Shown: in pieces, positions 46,523 through 57,404 of the stretch | Numbering within the stretch: position 1 is the stretch's first letter | Layout: every line of letters starts with the position of its first letter | DNA from: Leptobrachium leishanense | Lineage: Eukaryota > Chordata > Amphibia > Anura > Megophryidae | Direction: 5' to 3' | Length of the DNA: 64,000 nt | NCBI GenBank assembly: GCA_009667805.1 | Contig: CM019072.1 | Location: 34,279,519 to 34,343,518 of the forward strand | Notes under the pieces: generated by a model | Told to the model about the DNA's origin: nothing | Databases searched by the model: none | Seen by the model: the letters and a program-made list of their open reading frames with translations, nothing else | Program-made: the position numbers and the translations under genes

Positions 46523-48009
46523 GTCGCTTTAAAATGAAGCTGTGCTGCTGAAAGGTGAGAGTCCCTGGAGAGCCCAGCTAACAGGCAGCCATTAAGCTCA
46601 GCGGTCCGGACACGCCCCCTCCTCTGTCCAGATTCACCATGTGCAGGGTGTCAGGGCAGCTGCTCCTCAGCCTAGCTTCTCTCCTTCTCCCATCCACAGG
46701 CACATGCTTGTCACAAAGGGAATAAACATGTGTATAGCAAAACATGTGTTACTGCAATACTTTTCTGTGTGAAATACTTGATTTTCTGGAAAAATGTCTG
46801 GGGTGCCAACAATTTCGGCCATGACTGTACATTGAAGCCTCAGATGTCGTTATTTTTCTCTTCAAAGATTTTAAAGAACTTCTTTATCAGCTAGATTCCT
46901 TTCTATTTGAATCAACAGAAATTCTATTCTTCAGTAATTATACTATTTACCAGGTATACTCTACAAATATTGGAGCATCTACTATCTACTGTAAATATAT
47001 AGAATATATTGATTTATAAAAATATATTCTGTGAATATAATTATACACTTGCAAAGAGATTTTAAATATATGTCTATACCCAAAAAGAAAAATATCTTTA
47101 ATTTAAGGACTTGTTAAAACAAACCAATAAATTTAAATATGACATGTTTGGCACTTAGCTCAGCATTATATCAAATAAAGACATTTTAACGTCTATAGCA
47201 TTTATAAAAACACCCATAACTCTTATGGTTCACCTAGCCATGAACTATTTAAAAAAATCTCTGTTCATTTCTAAAACCTAGGTGAAAATTGAGAAAGAAA
47301 AGACTTTACATTAAAACAAGATGGCTACAGGCATCCATTTTAATTTTCCATTATAATATACCCGACAGATGCTAGCTTTGGCCTTGTTTGTTTTGTAGCC
47401 CATCAGCACTCAAATAGCCAGCAGCAGGAAGCTTAAACACAGTTGCTGTCTGTGATTCTTAGCCCCCCCCCGAATCCTTATCAGGTTTCTGGAGGGTGTC
47501 CAAAATAAATGATCAGATTATCTTCTTTTTACTCTGCCTAGCAACAGTCGAGGAGACATGGACACTGCTTAAAGGGACACAACATATTTTAGTAATCAGG
47601 CACATGTAAACTATATAAAAAAATCTGTTGTTTTTGTGTCTTTTAAAGTTTTTAATTTTATTACAGAATAAAAATGGTAGGGTATTGCCCCATCTCACCC
47701 TATGGGTGAGCCTCCTCTCTAGTACGCACGTGGGTTTTCTAAAAAATTTTGGGTACTCACACAAACCCTATGTCCACCTCAGCCGACTGTAAAAAGGAGA
47801 CCTATAGAATTCTATCAACGATCTGATGAAACAAAAGTTGCTACCCAATTACAGTGGATGTAGCCACCTGTGAGTTTACTCGTGTGTTTTAGGATTTTAT
47901 GCTAAATGCAACAACATTCAAACGTGATCAGCTCACTGAGATGACCTCCAGACCAAGTCGCAGCAATTTCTTTATTAAAATGATAACAAAAACACCAGAG
48001 CACAATATA

Positions 48010-48165
48010 CTTTTTTGCAGAGGTTCCTCAGACCATGGATCAGGAACCTTGGCACTCCACATGTTTTGGAACTAAATTTCCCATGAGTCTCAGCCAATAT
48101 AATGATTACCCGAGTGTCATGGGAGTTCCAAAACATCTGGAGGGCCAAGGTTGCTGACCTAGCAC
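48010..48165. mobile_element. Diverged palindromic hAT-type MITE
   Basis: Inverted pairs GGATCAGGAACCTTGGCACTCC.../...AGGGCCAAGGTTGCTGACC and TTTTGGAACTAAATTTCCC/GGGAGTTCCAAAACAT. Clearly related to the element at 62627-62762, but the ends and the 8-bp duplication are not clean. Confidence 0.7.
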
Positions 48166-49169
48166 TTGTGATTTTGTAGAAAACCCAATATTTTTAGAAT
48201 GAATACGTAATACAGATTGTGGTGAACTGGCACTTTCCTAGAGATATCCCTGAACTCAGTTTTCCACCAAAACTCGATTTCTAGTTGCTAAATATCGGAA
48301 TTTGTAATGCTGAAAAGCATTCAGTAGCACTGAGCTGTTAAAACATATTGCGCGGTATTCAATTTATTTTTCCTTTACTATTGCACATGACCACAAGAGC
48401 GGAATATTGTAAATATGAGTCCGGATGTTCTGGTCAACAATCTTTTGGTCATAAAATATCATACCTTTTATATACTGCATGCAGGAAGGATTCACTTTTC
48501 TCAAACAATTGTTATTTTAGTTTGCACTTTACCACTGTTGATATTGTATCTTTTATTTCATACTCCTCTAGTTTAATGCCCCCCATGTCTTTTTCCTTCG
48601 TATGTTTAATGGCCTCTTTTGTTTAATGTCCCACTTCATAGTCCCCAGATCAGAGATTCAGACCCTGACTTGACTGCAATTGGCCTTCTTGATATTCGCG
48701 TCTGATGTCTGATGACCCCTCCTCACTGAGGCAGATATGATAGCTGCTGCACTGGTGCTGCAAAACATTAGTGGAAAGTATGGTTCCTAATAGGACAGTG
48801 CAATGTAGGATTTTTCCAAGGCTATCCAATAAAGAAAATAAACTGATCAGTTGATTACCTCCTGACACGTATCTCCACTATTAACATAGGGACTATAAAA
48901 ATATAATTGAAATAGCCATTAATTGGTTTACCAAAACGGGAGGAAATACACAATGAATTTACAAATGATGTCGCTGCCAATTTTATATTTTACTTGACTC
49001 CAAAATATATAAAATATAGACTACATCTTGTGAATTGTTTGATCACAATCTTACTTTTTATGCCAGTAGACGTATCGACCCTTGCAGGATTCACTGTAGA
49101 GCGATGAGGCTAAGTATTGGATGAAGAAGCACAGAGTGTATACAATAACTATCTTCTTTTTGATTGCAG

Positions 49170-50178
49170 TTGGGTGTCCGAGGATGAGCTGCCATCTCTA
49201 GATGGACTGGAGCATTTTCTGGCTCAGATAAAACAACTAAAGCTGGAATTTGACCAATCCAAGGAAGCCAATCGCAACAGCATATCAAAGATCCTAGATT
49301 TCCTGGCCAAAGAGAAAAATAAACTGAGGGGTCTGACTATCGTGTGCTGCGGAGTAAACCCCTTGTTCTACTCCGGCCAGGAGATTTTAGAAAGCATTAT
49401 GAAATTGTTTCGAAAAAACAGTCGGGTGGACCTTCATCACCTTGATCTGCGGAAGCTCCCTTTCACCCTTAGTGATGGCTTTGTTAGACTTATTGCAACA
49501 GGGAGCCCGAATCTCCATAGCTTGTACATAAACAATGGCACATTGGTATGCAAAGTAACCCCTGAAACCTTGATCGCAGTGTTGCAGTCTCCTAAACTCT
49601 CTGTCCTGGGCGCATTTTGTTCTAGTCTGTCCAGAGATGTTTTCCAAGAACTACTGAAACCATGTAGGCCACCACTCAGGTGCTTGGACATCTTGAGTAA
49701 AAGGTTGGACATTTACACACATTCCATATCTGATGAAGCTTGGGGAGAGCTTTGTCAATGTTATCCTAAACTTCGCGTTGACTTAGAACTTGACCACACT
49801 GTGCCCACATGGAAAATCCCCCGAATTTTGCAGCCAAACATTCCTGTGGGCACTTTGCAGTTCAACACTTTCAATGAAATGGTGAACCAAGTTCGATTTG
49901 TCACCGAGCACTACTCTCGCACTTTACAAAAGCTCGTAATACGTACGATCTCGTCCACTGACTTAGACTATGCCCTTATTGACTTGGCTAAAAAGTGTGA
50001 CAAATTGGAAGAAATTCACTGCTACTGTTTAGTGGGGCCTGAAGTGATTCAAGCTTTCCTTAGACACTGTCCTGACTTGAAGAAGTATACTCTTAAAATG
50101 GTCATGGGAAAAGATCCATGGAACGCAACATTGCACCGGCCAGACAAAGACTCAGATCAAAATGTTAATATTCTCTGA
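49170..50178 (+). CDS. FBXL8: FBXL8, second coding exon (leucine-rich part and C terminus)
   Basis: Completes the F-box/LRR ubiquitin-ligase receptor begun at 36603; the joined product is 386 residues (human about 374). After a TTTTTGATTGCAG acceptor it codes for a leucine-rich-repeat-like region. Segments recall mammalian FBXL8: 'LKLEFDQSKEANRNSI' (LRLEFEPSRKPSRRAA), 'LRGLTIVCCGVNPLF' (LRGLRLECRGEKPLF), 'LHHLDLRKLPFTL' (LRHLDLRRLSFTL), 'LEEIHCYCLVGPEVI' (LREVHCFCVVSHSVL), and 'LKKYTLKM...DPWNATL' close to the C terminus. The large second coding exon matches the simple exon plan of FBXL8. An ATG at 49117 upstream of the acceptor is intronic and should not be used as a start. No damage is seen. 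Comparisons are from memory of the family. Confidence 0.95.
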
Positions 50179-50689
50179 TCGAATAGATGGATGTTTGCAA
50201 CAAATGTCACTGTTGTAACCACGTCAACTTTGGCGATCTTGAAAATGAAAGAACTGCAGGGGACGTTTCATGGAAGAAAGCTTCCCCTGCCATTCTTTGA
50301 TTTCTCTTCTTATTGGGATCGCTAAAGCTTAATGTGGTTACCACGAAACATGCCAAAATACTGCCACATGGAAATTGCCCCAGAATGCCAATTTGCACCA
50401 AAAGTCCGGCAAAATGCCCTGATTTTCAGTGTTTCAATTCTTCAGGTTTAAACAGGCAAATCTTATAAGATTCAATGTAAAAAAGTAATGTCTTTTTAAT
50501 TTTTTTTAAAGACCGTTTATTCTTTAAATTTTTTGCAAAAACTCATGTTTTAGATGACATTTTTTATTAAAGACTTTTTGTAACAGACCTTTTTATCATT
50601 TTTTTTTAAAGGACTTTTTCTATTATTTGGACATGATTTCTTGATTTATACTCCTATTAGGCATACAGGAGTCTTCCTTTTTTCCCCCT

Positions 50690-50885
50690 TTAGTTCGGTG
50701 GAATTCAACGATGCTAATTCATGCAATTCGGCAGTTTTCATCGACATCTGATAACTGCTTTGATGACTCCAGTTTTGGGACAATACAGTGACTATTTGCT
50801 AAATAGTGAATTCACCGTATTTTCGTTGAAATGCAGTGAAACACAAAGCACGCAAATTCTGTTTTGTGAATAGACCCTATAGTGT
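50690..50885. repeat. Dispersed repeat remnant within the FBXL8 3' UTR
   Basis: AATTCGGCAGTTTTCATCGACATCTGATAACTGC...TTTGCTAAATAGTGAATTCACC matches 24260-24365 inside the hAT element at 22846-25035 (GCAATTTGGCAGTTTCCGCT..., CTAAATAGGGAATTCACC). Confidence 0.75.
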
Positions 50886-50975
50886 TTTTTTAGGAATTAC
50901 ATTCTGACTACTCAATTAAAAACTTTATTATTATTTATTCTGTGTGATACTGTCAGTTTTTGTTTTAGTTTATCA

Positions 50976-50981
50976 AATAAA
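50976..50981 (+). promoter_or_regulatory. FBXL8: Polyadenylation signal AATAAA (FBXL8)
   Basis: Canonical hexamer 0.8 kb after the stop codon, with a T/G-rich stretch 15-40 bases downstream. It is the best match in the region. Confidence 0.55.
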
Positions 50982-51000
50982 AGTTACGTTTTAAAGTTTG

Positions 51001-51668
51001 CTTGAAGGGATGGTGTCCACAAGTTAGGCTTAGTATGCCAGCCTGCTGTGTTTTGTAGAAGGATTTTGGGTTTTAGTTCTTTTTCAATTTTGGTTAAAAT
51101 TGTGTATTTTCTTAGAAAATGCAATAACAGGTTCTCCATAAAACCACAAAGGTTTGGGTGACAAAATGTAGGAAAATAATCTTACAGGAGGCAAATGATT
51201 CTGAAAGAAATATAATTCATTAATTACCGTAGACTAAAAAAAAGGAAAAAAGTCCTTGCGCATGCAGATCCCAGCACGTTGGTGAGTGCTTCTCAAATAT
51301 TTCTCACATAGACCGGTCCTGAAATACAAGAAATAAATCGCACATAGCGTAGTATATCCTGTATAATGGATCCTCCAGTATCCCAGCCAAGAAAATTGCT
51401 CACGTTTTCAAGAGCCAATTAGCAGCCGGCTCTGAACTATAGCAGCATTAACACATATGTGTAAACCGTTTCTGGTCTCACCACTCATGTTTGATCTCCC
51501 CTTATTCCATCCGCAGTGGACACCTTATTCAAAGGAGGAAGTTAGATCCTTGTGGAAGAAGGCTCGGTGAACATATGTATAAAAGGCCATAAACCGGCCA
51601 GATTTAATGAATAAAAAATTGCACAAAGCGTTTCGACTGTACCCTTTTTCAAAGTACTTTCATACATG
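51001..51668. other. Intergenic, nothing recognised
   Basis: A/T-rich sequence without a supported gene. The segment near 51620-51665 (GCACAAAGCGTTTCGACTGTACC...TTTTTCAAAGTAC) looks like part of a dispersed repeat. Confidence 0.4.
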
Positions 51669-52769
51669 TGTAGCGCTCACCCCCGGAGGAGCAGCTGAAT
51701 AAACCTCGGGATAGTCTCAACGCACTAGGAAATAACTATACACCAGCACTGTTGTGGATTTTTCTTTATTATATTCTTTACTGACCCCAATAAAGCAGCA
51801 TATAATACGCATGTAAGGCATTTGAGTAACAAGAATTCATAAAGCGGGAAAAACACGTGGCGGTAAAAGAAACCGGTTAACCCCCTCAGTTCTGGAGTGT
51901 AAGTTCGGTGAAAATTGCTCAAAAATATATATGTGTGTTGTCTAGGGTACCCGGGTACTGTGTTCAACTGGCCAGTGAATGAAACAAAAACAATATTCGA
52001 CTAGTCACCGTTGGGTCCCTTAAAGAAACAAATAAACAAGTGCGTAATGTTCTGCGTTTTCACCAGGCTGAAGCCTTCTCACCCATCCGGTGTAACCGCT
52101 TGTCCTGGACCGATGAACGCTGGAGAAAGGGATCTCTATCAAGAGGATCTGTCCTCGCTGCCACATGGAACCCGATGCTGTTAACGCCTGCACTCCCGAT
52201 CTGGTTCACCTCTGCCAGAAAATGAACACATAGGCCGCCAGCACTCCCCTCCGGTTTGCAGCCTCTCCTCACACAATGTCCTTCTTCTCCCAAACTGCAC
52301 TTTGTCAAGAACAGTTCAGCGTAATACACAGCCGGCCGATGCACACTCTCTCTCCGATCACTGCAACAATGGATGCCGCCGTCTCTCTGCGCTCCAACTC
52401 TGCCAGGATCCCAGACCTGCGACTGCTCTCTCTCGCTGCTCGCTCTGTTCTGCCCCACGCTCAAGGTATATAGGTAACAGCACGATCTCCAACACGACTG
52501 TAGCAACATCCACACTCCGGCCTGGTTTCAATCCCTAACAGCCCCAGCGTGCGTCCTACATCTCTCGTGGCTCTGCTCACACTGCCCATGCCTTGCACGA
52601 GGCTGCTGATGTCCTTCCTGGCCAGCACACAATCTTCTTCTTCCCCTTGCAAAGGTCTCTGGGATTTGGAGTTTCACAAATCTCTCAGTCCAAAACAATC
52701 TTCTCATATGTTATACACTGGCCATAATAATTCGATGCACCAGAATACAGTTTTTAAAGCAGCGCTACA
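51669..52769 (-). mobile_element. Probable solo LTR (TGTAGCGCT...AGCGCTACA)
   Basis: Begins TGTAGCGCT and ends AGCGCTACA, a perfect 9-bp terminal inverted repeat of the TG...CA type. On the minus strand a TATATA motif (about 52466-52472) lies upstream of an AATAAA (about 51765-51770), the order expected in an LTR. The flanks (ACATG and CTTGC) do not form a clean target duplication, so either the boundaries or the identity may be wrong. No coding sequence. Confidence 0.5.
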
Positions 52770-52983
52770 CTTGCTTTATCACAGAGTTTATATAGATAGC
52801 ATAGAGTTAATTATTATCCACGCCTTGTTTTCACGCACCTGACAGCATTCAGTCTTAATTGGTCACGTGTGGCTGCCGGTTCCTGTTTGTCATATAACAA
52901 CATCCGCCCTCACTTGATCCTCAGGGCCATTTTAATTGAGAGCAATCACATATAAATGGGTGCTAACATTAGCAAAAGCTACC

Positions 52984-53761
52984 TGTGAAGGAACCGTTCC
53001 CTTCCGTCCTGGCTCTCCAGACACCCCTTCGTTGCGGTCAGCCCGGCTACTGGGAGCGCTGTCCTCAGCGCCTCGAGCGGCTTGACCTGCCTGCTTCTGT
53101 TCCTCTGCCTGGAGCCGTTAGGAATCTCCAGAAGGCCGCTCTCTGCCTTCTGAGGGTGAGTGTGGAGTGTTGCGTAGTTTGTAATAAAGACACCAGGCGC
53201 GGCTGTATGCTTTAAAACAGAATCCTCTCACTCTGAGCTCTGAGAGTTCTCTGACTTTTTAATGAATAACCACCATTTATGCTGAAGTCCAACAGTCATA
53301 ATTTGCATACCCATACTAATTACTAGTCATAATTTGCATACCCATACTAATTACTAGTCATAATTTGCATACCCATACTAATTACATAAGGTCAGTTATT
53401 TACAATAAACATTCTTTACATTCTCTAGCCTTCAGCTCACACAACATTTGTATATCCATTGTTCTAACACATCAGATTAAACACACACTATCAGAGATCC
53501 CTTGAATTAAACATGCAGCTAGATAATGAGAAAAGCCCTGGTGCATAAATTACACAGCAGTAAAGCTTGTTTCCTGTTTACACAAAAACACATTTACCTA
53601 CAGGAATATAAGTATTTTTAAAACCAAAGCTATGCCATTTTACACTAAACTAAATTAAACGAAAACCAAACGATGTAAAATATATTTAAAACCACACGAT
53701 AAAAATGAACATAAAGTCTCTTGGGGTTTGAAGCATGGAGCGTTACATCAGCTCCATGACA
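52984..53761 (-). repeat. 3' LTR of the LTR retrotransposon
   Basis: 778 bp; it is the 3' LTR because the element reads on the minus strand. Compared with the other LTR it has one more copy of a 31-bp tandem repeat (three copies, about 53294-53386), each with the octamer ATTTGCAT (53301-53308, 53332-53339, 53363-53370). Confidence 0.93.
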
Positions 53762-55838
53762 TATGTCCCCCCTTCCAGAACGGCAGGGCAAGCTTAGATT
53801 CCAAACGGATCTCTTGCCACTGACGAGACTTCTCACCTTGTCCTTTTTTTTATCTGCGCCATCCTCAAAGTTCCAGGGTGCTGGCGCACAAGCATCACCA
53901 GTGGGGTCCGACGGTCGCCACAGGGTATGCCTGGGTGTGGGTCCATAGTCTGTCGGGAGGAGGCGAGCCACCAGGCTTCTCCACTTGTCCTCGTAAACTA
54001 GCCCGCTGACCGAGGGGTGCTCCAGGCCCCAGCGCCGGGCGCCCCGTTGGTGCAGTTGGTGGCAGGTGTCCCCTCCTGGGGAAGGGTTCTGTCGTCGGGG
54101 AGGGGTACCGCCTGTACCACCTCCGGGGGTATCACACACCCGGGAAAAACACGGGCCACTTGCACGCGTCCCGAGCGCTCTGGTAAGCTGCTGGAAAAAG
54201 TAGTGGCTGTAGGGGGCCTCCGGGCCAAAGGGTTGGAAAAGTGGGCAGAATTGACAATGGCTCTGCCCCGTAGCCAGCGCTTCTGCTGGAGAAGGGTCTC
54301 TGGGCGGGAGGATGGCTTCCTCCCTCTCCGGGGAAACCAAGTGCTGCGGGCAAGTCAACCCAGGGGTATCCGCCATCGGCTCCTCGGGGTAGGCAGTGGA
54401 GAGTGGGCAGAGGCCAGCGGCGCTCTGCCCCGTGGCCAGCTCTTCTGCTGGGTAGGGGTCTCCTTGTGGGCGGAGGGCATCTTCCATAATGAAGGGGGCC
54501 AGGGGGGGTGTGGAAACAAGCCCAGGGGGATCCTTTGGGGGGATCCGGGGAAACAAGCAAGGGCTGCGGGCAAAGCAGCCCGGGTAGATCATCCATCTGC
54601 GCCTCGGGGCAGGCTGTAGAGGGTGGGCAGAGGCCAGCGGTGCTCTGCCCTGGGGCCAGCTCTTCTGCTGGGAAAGCGGGTGCGAGATCAAAATCCAGCG
54701 GGGTGGAAGGGGTCACCGGCTGCGGGATAAGCAGCCCGGGGGAATCATCTTTCTGCTCCTCGGGGCAGGATGGGGTGGGTGGGCAGAGGCCAGCGGCGCT
54801 CTGCCCCGTTGCCAGCGCTTCTGCTGGGTAAGGGTCGCTTTGCAGGAGGATGGCTTCTTCCATCTCCAGGGGGATCAAAGGTTGCGGCCAAACCAGCCCA
54901 GGGGGAACATCTGTCTACTCCTCGTGGCAGACTGTGGAGAGGGGGCAGAGGCCAGCGGCGCTCTGCCCCGTGGCCAGCTCTTCTGCTGGGTAGGGGTCTC
55001 CTTGTGGGAGGAGGGCATCCTCCATAATGAAGGAGGTCAGGGGCTGTGTGGAAACAAGCCCCGGGGGATCCTCAGGGGGATCCGGGGAAACAAGCAAGGG
55101 CTGCGGGAAAAGCAGCCCGGGTAGATCATCCATCTGTGCCTCGAGGCAGGATGGGGTGGGTGGGCAGAGGCCAGCGGGGCTCTGCCCCGTTGCCAGCGCT
55201 TCTGCTGGGTAAGGGTCGCTTTGCGGGAGGATGGCTTCTTCCATCTCCAGGGGGATCAAAGGTTGCAGGCAAACCAGCCCGGGGGGAACATCTGTCTGCT
55301 CCTCGTGGCAGACTGTGGGGGGTGTAGCTTCCTTGACGGAAATTCCAGGCAAGCTGTAAATCTCCTCCCAAGTATCGCTGGGGAGTGCGGGTTCCTCCCA
55401 TGAAGCTCCAGACAAGCTGTAAGTCCCCATAAAAGGATCGCTGGGGGGTGTAGATTCCCTGGACGAAGCTCCAGGCGGGCTGTCAACCTCAACCCAGGGC
55501 TCTACGGGGTAAGTTTCAGGGGTGGGGTATTCTGTCCATGTCGCTTGGAGCTCGGCCAACCGCAGCTGGTGTTGGCGCTCCTTATCTCGCTCCTCATCTT
55601 CTTGGAGGTCCATCATCAGTTGTACAACTGCGGCTTCGGAGGGGGTGGTGCCGCATATCTCTAATATTGCTCGAGCTTTCTTTTGGAGGTGATCTTTAGT
55701 GGCCGGAGTGGCCATTCGCTGGTCCATCCTTGTAAGCTCCTCCACCAGGGCTTTCTTGTTTTTGGTGCCGGCGATTCCTCCACAGCACTCTAATATGTAT
55801 CTCAGCGTGTCCCTCTTGTAGTTGGCATAGCTGGCCAT
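53690..55838 (-). pseudogene. Gag-like protein with tandem proline-rich repeats, interrupted
   Basis: The reading frame opens at the ATG at 55838, 30 bases after the primer binding site. Residues 1-40 ('YKRDTLRYILECCGGIAGTKNKKALVEELTRMD') look like the SAP-like N-terminal motif of some vertebrate Gypsy gag proteins. A charged helical stretch follows ('DLQEDEERDKERQHQLRLAELQATW', about 75-100). The rest is built of repeats with the core 'DPYPAEALATGQSPAGLCP', six copies about 155-220 bp apart (near 55200, 54980, 54815, 54650, 54440 and 54270). A C-to-T change gives a stop at 54915, and frame changes lie near 54540 and further on. The last part has 'LLPTDYGPTPRHTLW' and 'PAPWNFEDGADKK' and runs into the 3' LTR. 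No CCHC knuckle or pol motif was found. A role is inferred only from position. Confidence 0.65.
53762..53776 (-). other. Polypurine tract of the LTR retrotransposon
   Basis: On the minus strand GGAAGGGGGGACATA directly precedes the TGTCATGG start of the 3' LTR, the position where plus-strand DNA synthesis is primed in LTR retroelements. Confidence 0.75.
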
Positions 55839-55867
55839 TCTGCGTTTCTTCTGGGGTTGGAGAGCTT

Positions 55868-55885
55868 ATCCCACCGCTGCCACCA
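55868..55885 (-). other. Primer binding site, complementary to tRNA-Leu 3' end
   Basis: On the minus strand TGGTGGCAGCGGTGGGAT lies one base after the 5' LTR. It is complementary over 18 bases to ...ATCCCACCGCTGCCACCA, the 3' end (with CCA) of vertebrate tRNA-Leu of the AAG/TAG type as I recall it. Confidence 0.85.
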
Positions 55886-55886
55886 G

Positions 55887-56630
55887 TGTGAAGGAACCGT
55901 TCCCTTCCGTCTGTCCTGGCTCTCCAGACACCCCTTCGTTGCGGTCAGCCCGGCTACTGGGAGCGCTGTCCTCAGCGCATCGAGCGGCTTGACCTGCCTG
56001 CTTCTGTTCCTCTGCCCTTGAGCCGTTAGGAATCTCCAGAAGGCCGCTCTCTGCCTTCTGAGTGTGAGTGTGGAGTGTAGCGTAGTTTGTAATAAAGACA
56101 CCAGGCGCGGCTGTATGCTTTAAAACAGGATCCTCTCACTCTGAGCTCTGAGAGTTCTCTGACTTTTTAATGAACAACCACCATTTATGCTGAAGTCCAA
56201 CAGTCATGATTTGCATACCCAAACTAATTACTAGTCATAATTTGCATACCCATACTAATTACATTAGGTCAGTTATTTACAATAAACATTCTTTACATTC
56301 TCTAGCCTTCAGCTCACACAACATTTGTATATCCATTGTTCTAACACATAAAGATTAAACACACACTATCAGAGATCCCTTGAATTAAACATGCAGCTAG
56401 ATATTGGGAAAAACCCTGGTGCATAAATTACACAGCAGTAAAGCTTATACACAAAAACACATTTACGTACAGGAATATAAGTATTTTTAAAACCAAAGCT
56501 ACGCCATTTTACACTAAACTAAATTAAACTAAAACCAAACGATGTAAAATATATTTAAAACCACACGATAAAAATGAACATAAAGTCTCTTGGGGTTTGA
56601 AGCATGGAGCGTTACATCAGCTCCATGACA
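55887..56630 (-). repeat. 5' LTR of the LTR retrotransposon
   Basis: 744 bp, near-identical to 52984-53761. It has two 31-bp units with ATTTGCAT (56209-56216 and 56240-56247) instead of three, and lacks about 12 bases near 56440. A handful of single-base differences between the LTRs suggests a modest age. Confidence 0.93.
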
Positions 56631-56679
56631 CTACCCTAATCTGATAAAACATTCATATCATTATAATATCGGCAAAATA

Positions 56680-57400
56680 AAACAATGTTCAATATGAACA
56701 CATAAAAAACATATGTAAAGCATTAAAAACATAAAAATACAAAAAGGGAGTGTTTTCACAGCAGGCCATTCACTTAAAAATCAATGTTTAATCCTTCTGA
56801 TTTTGAAGTGAATGGCCTGCTGTGATTTAAGAGCATCTCTGGGAAGCTGCCACCCTACCTGAATAGACTGCTTCCCCCAGCAGCTCCCTCATCCTATAAC
56901 CTCCGATCCAGGACCAGCACCTTACTTGCTATACCACAATACAAAAAGACAGTGGCTCGGTCCTCATTTTCCTACAGAGCACCACAATTATGGAATAACC
57001 TCCCAGACACCATCAAATCTTCCCCCAGTCTTAAGTCACTCAAAAGCTCCTTACTAACATACCTCAATACAGAATGCACCTGTAAACATGTAACCTAGTG
57101 ACTATATTTCCTACATATTTTTCTGTTAATCTGTATATTTGTGTTGTTTTTTTTTAATATCTTGCATTGTATTACTTTGTATTTCTGTAACTGTAACACT
57201 TCAATGTTCTTGAACCCAGGAGATACTTGAAAACGAGAGAAATCTCAATGTATCCTTCCTGGTAAAATCCTTTATAAATAAATAAATAAATACACTCCCT
57301 TTTTGTATTTTTATGTTTTTAATGCTTTTTATGTTTTTTTTTATCTTTTTATGTTTTTATGTGTTCATCAGTTTGTTCTTATTGAACATTGTTTTATTTA
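56680..57400. mobile_element. Foldback element containing a small palindrome and an L2-like fragment
   Basis: A/T-rich inverted arms: 56680-56752 (ends CAAAAAGGGAGTG) and 57293-57400 (begins CACTCCCTTTTTG), with TATGAACACATAAAAA-type sequence at the outer ends. Inside is a perfect 19-bp inverted pair, 56757-56775/56806-56824 (CACAGCAGGCCATTCACTT), then an L2-like LINE fragment. Confidence 0.75.
56830..57290 (+). pseudogene. L2-like LINE 3' fragment
   Basis: Reads '...PQLWNNLPDTIKSSPSLKSLKSSLLTYLNTEC' in one frame (about 56980-57080), the very C-terminal part of L2-like reverse transcriptase proteins. A 3' tail ending AATCTCAATGTATCCTTCCTGG...AAATAAATAAATAAAT follows. Truncated at the 5' end. 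Confidence 0.8.
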
Positions 57401-57404
57401 GTAT

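Larger units (their letters stand above)
40581..46711 (-). mobile_element. Full-length L1/Tx1-type LINE with both ORFs open
   Basis: Inserted in reverse orientation in the Tc1-like element. It is flanked by a perfect 18-bp target duplication (CACAAAGGGAATAAACAT at 40563-40580 and 46712-46729) and has a T-run (the complement of its poly-A tail) at 40581-40593. 6131 bp: a 5' untranslated part of about 190 bp, ORF1 (46522-45407), a 754-bp spacer, ORF2 (44652-40948), and a roughly 350-bp 3' part. No stop or frameshift is visible in either ORF. This is the youngest-looking element in the window. Confidence 0.96.
50179..51000 (+). other. FBXL8: FBXL8 3' untranslated region (inferred)
   Basis: From the stop codon to just past the AATAAA at 50976-50981, which is followed by T- and G-rich sequence (TTTGCTTGAAGGGATGGTGTCC) as expected of a cleavage site. 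It includes T-rich tracts at 50480-50630 and a repeat remnant at 50690-50885. An earlier ATTAAA near 50564 might also be used. The end is inferred only from the signal. Confidence 0.55.
52984..56630 (-). mobile_element. Non-autonomous LTR retrotransposon (gag-like only)
   Basis: Two direct repeats of 778 and 744 bp (52984-53761 and 55887-56630), TG...CA, flank a 2.1-kb interior. The 5-bp target duplication CTACC is perfect (52979-52983 and 56631-56635). On the minus strand the interior starts with an 18-nt primer binding site matching the 3' end of a leucine tRNA and ends with a purine tract. The interior codes only for a repeat-rich gag-like protein. I find no protease, reverse transcriptase, RNase H or integrase motif, so it would depend on proteins of another element. 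Confidence 0.93.

Noticed and set aside
49117..49169. Start codon at 49117 for a shorter F-box-less protein
   Set aside because: It lies upstream of the TTTTTGATTGCAG acceptor. The upstream F-box exon joins in phase at 49170, so this ATG is intronic.
52060..52515. 151-codon minus-strand frame
   Set aside because: Within the LTR-like block; no domain and no relation to the neighbouring elements.
54017..54619. 200-codon + strand frame and other + strand frames at 54-55.4 kb
   Set aside because: Antisense to the repeat-rich gag-like frame. GC-rich repeats keep several frames open. The minus strand has the primer site, leader and ATG in the right order.
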